Assembly (NCBI GenBank): GCA_003158895.1
Contig: PMLO01000245.1
Coordinates: 1 to 6,736 of the forward strand
Source of the DNA: Propionibacteriaceae bacterium
Lineage (GTDB): Bacteria; Actinomycetota; Actinomycetes; Propionibacteriales; Propionibacteriaceae
Direction: 5' to 3'
Length of the DNA stretch: 6,736 nucleotides
Under the pieces are notes generated by a model. That model made no database searches. It worked only from the letters and a program-made list of their open reading frames with translations, and was not told the DNA's origin. Positions within the stretch are counted from its first letter, which is position 1. Every line of letters begins with the position of its first letter. Below are positions 5,900 through 6,736 of this stretch, piece after piece. The position numbers were made by a program, and so were the translations under genes.

Positions 5900-6736
5900 G
5901 CCAGGCTCCTCTCCAGAGCCGCTGCCGGGGCGGGGCGGAGCTTCCTGGCTTCGTCACGGCCTGCGGTCAGCTCGTCCCAGTCCTTGCGCTTCCACGCCGG
6001 TTGGAGCGTCACGATCATCGGCGGCAGGTGCCGCATCACCAGCAGGGCCCGGCGCCGGCGAATCATGCGGACGTCGGCGGAGTCCAGTACCGGAGTCCGC
6101 TCGAGCGAGATGCCGGTACTGGACGACCCGAGCCGTCCCTGCGATGTCGTCGAGATCCGCTCGTCGTGGCGGTATCCGGACATCGTGGAGGCCCACTTGA
6201 GGGTCGACTCCGACTTGATGCCGCCCATGATCATCACCGCGGTGGTGTTGTCGAGCATGGTGGTCGCACCCTTGCTGCCCCAGCGCGATTCCAGCTGCGA
6301 GTGAGACTGCGCCGCCCAGGTGATGATGAACCCTCGCCCAGCGGTGTCGGCCAGCGTGGTCGGTAGGTCGGGCAGCGGGCAGATCGAGGGCACCTCGTCG
6401 AGGACCGCGACAGCCGGCGGCGTCAACCGCTCAGCGGGCGCCGTGAGCGCCATCCTGCGGCCAGTGTCGAGGACGTGCTGCACGAACGCCGTGATCAGCG
6501 GCGCCAACCGGGCAGCGTCTGTCTCCGAGCCGATCACGTACACCGTGCCCTTCTGGGCGATCACCTGCGCCGCATCGAAGCCCTGCTCGCCGGCGGCCGG
6601 AGTGCAGCTGGTGACGATCGCCTGGTCGGCCAGACACGCGATCCCGTCGCGGAGCGTCTGCCACACGCCGACGTAGGTCTCTGGGACGAGCTGCTGTGCC
6701 GAGGTCAGGGTCCGCCACTGCGAGGCGAACTCGGGG
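5896..6736 (-). CDS. VirD4/TraG-like type IV coupling protein (5' end outside window)
   Basis: The frame is open to the right edge of the window, so this is the C-terminal 279 residues of a longer ATPase. The Walker A region is outside. A Walker B-like AVAVLDEVPSI (D113, E114 of the fragment) is followed by PLPDLPTTLADTAGRGFIITWAAQSHSQLESRWG and then TTMLDNTTAVMIMGG, the typical order of the TraM-recognition/TraD_C part of conjugative coupling proteins. The C-terminus has LDSADVRMIRRRRALLVMRHLPPMIVTLQPAWKRKDW, also typical. By family knowledge it is a membrane-anchored hexameric ATPase that hands the relaxase-DNA complex to the mating channel; its membrane segments would be in the missing N-terminal part. 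Its TGA overlaps the start of the DUF4913-like gene by 4 bases. It probably works with the relaxase encoded at the other end of the window, though transcribed in the opposite direction. Confidence 0.88.
   Translation of the reverse strand, partial: PEFASQWRTLTSAQQLVPETYVGVWQTLRDGIACLADQAIVTSCTPAAGEQGFDAAQVIAQKGTVYVIGSETDAARLAPLITAFVQHVLDTGRRMALTAPAERLTPPAVAVLDEVPSICPLPDLPTTLADTAGRGFIITWAAQSHSQLESRWGSKGATTMLDNTTAVMIMGGIKSESTLKWASTMSGYRHDERISTTSQGRLGSSSTGISLERTPVLDSADVRMIRRRRALLVMRHLPPMIVTLQPAWKRKDWDELTAGRDEARKLRPAPAAALERSLA
5906..5914 (-). promoter_or_regulatory. Ribosome binding site for the DUF4913-like gene, inside the coupling-protein gene
   Basis: On the minus strand GGAGAGGAG is followed by 6 nt (CCTGGC) and ATG at 5899-5897. 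Being inside the upstream reading frame, it supports coupled translation across the ATGA overlap. Confidence 0.7.

Noticed and set aside
5679..6200. Plus-strand frame of 173 codons opposite the DUF4913-like and coupling-protein genes
   Set aside because: Ser/Arg/Pro/Ala-rich shadow; the minus strand has recognisable domains in both genes.
1..6736. CRISPR array, tRNA, rRNA, insertion sequence or attachment site
   Set aside because: No regularly spaced repeats, tRNA-like cloverleaf, transposase motifs or terminal inverted repeats were found by eye.

Overview
The window is high-GC DNA with strongly G/C-biased third codon positions. Its gene content (a MobF-type relaxase-helicase with a primase tail, a VirD4/TraG-like coupling protein, a DUF4913-like protein and a ScbR-like TetR regulator) points to an actinobacterium. 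It looks like part of an integrative conjugative element or conjugative plasmid. No attachment site, integrase or replication gene is present, so the sequence does not decide between the two.

Layout, left to right. (1) Positions 1-2919 (+) hold the C-terminal 972 residues of a large relaxase protein: the end of its RecD/TraA-like helicase domain, a middle region of degenerate helical modules, a Pro/acidic linker, and a DnaG-like primase core with a Toprim site. (2) Positions 3027-5317 (+) hold three genes that look like cargo or accessory genes: a 218-residue TetR-family regulator of the gamma-butyrolactone-receptor (ScbR/ArpA) type; a 194-residue secreted protein of unknown function, with a good promoter, a strong ribosome binding site and a 13-bp stem-loop just after it; and a 184-residue Trp-rich protein of unknown function. 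(3) Positions 5327-6736 hold two genes on the minus strand, translationally coupled by an ATGA overlap: the C-terminal part of the coupling protein, then the DUF4913-like protein. They converge on the Trp-rich gene with only 9 bp between stop codons.

The relaxase and coupling protein would act together: the relaxase nicks and unwinds the element, the coupling protein delivers the nucleoprotein to the mating channel, and the primase part could make the complementary strand in the recipient. The regulator and secreted protein sit between the two transfer blocks. The about 290-bp gap between them carries several short inverted repeats, one directly against the -35 box of the secreted-protein promoter. 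A small signal-responsive regulator/effector pair is a reasonable hypothesis, not something the sequence proves.
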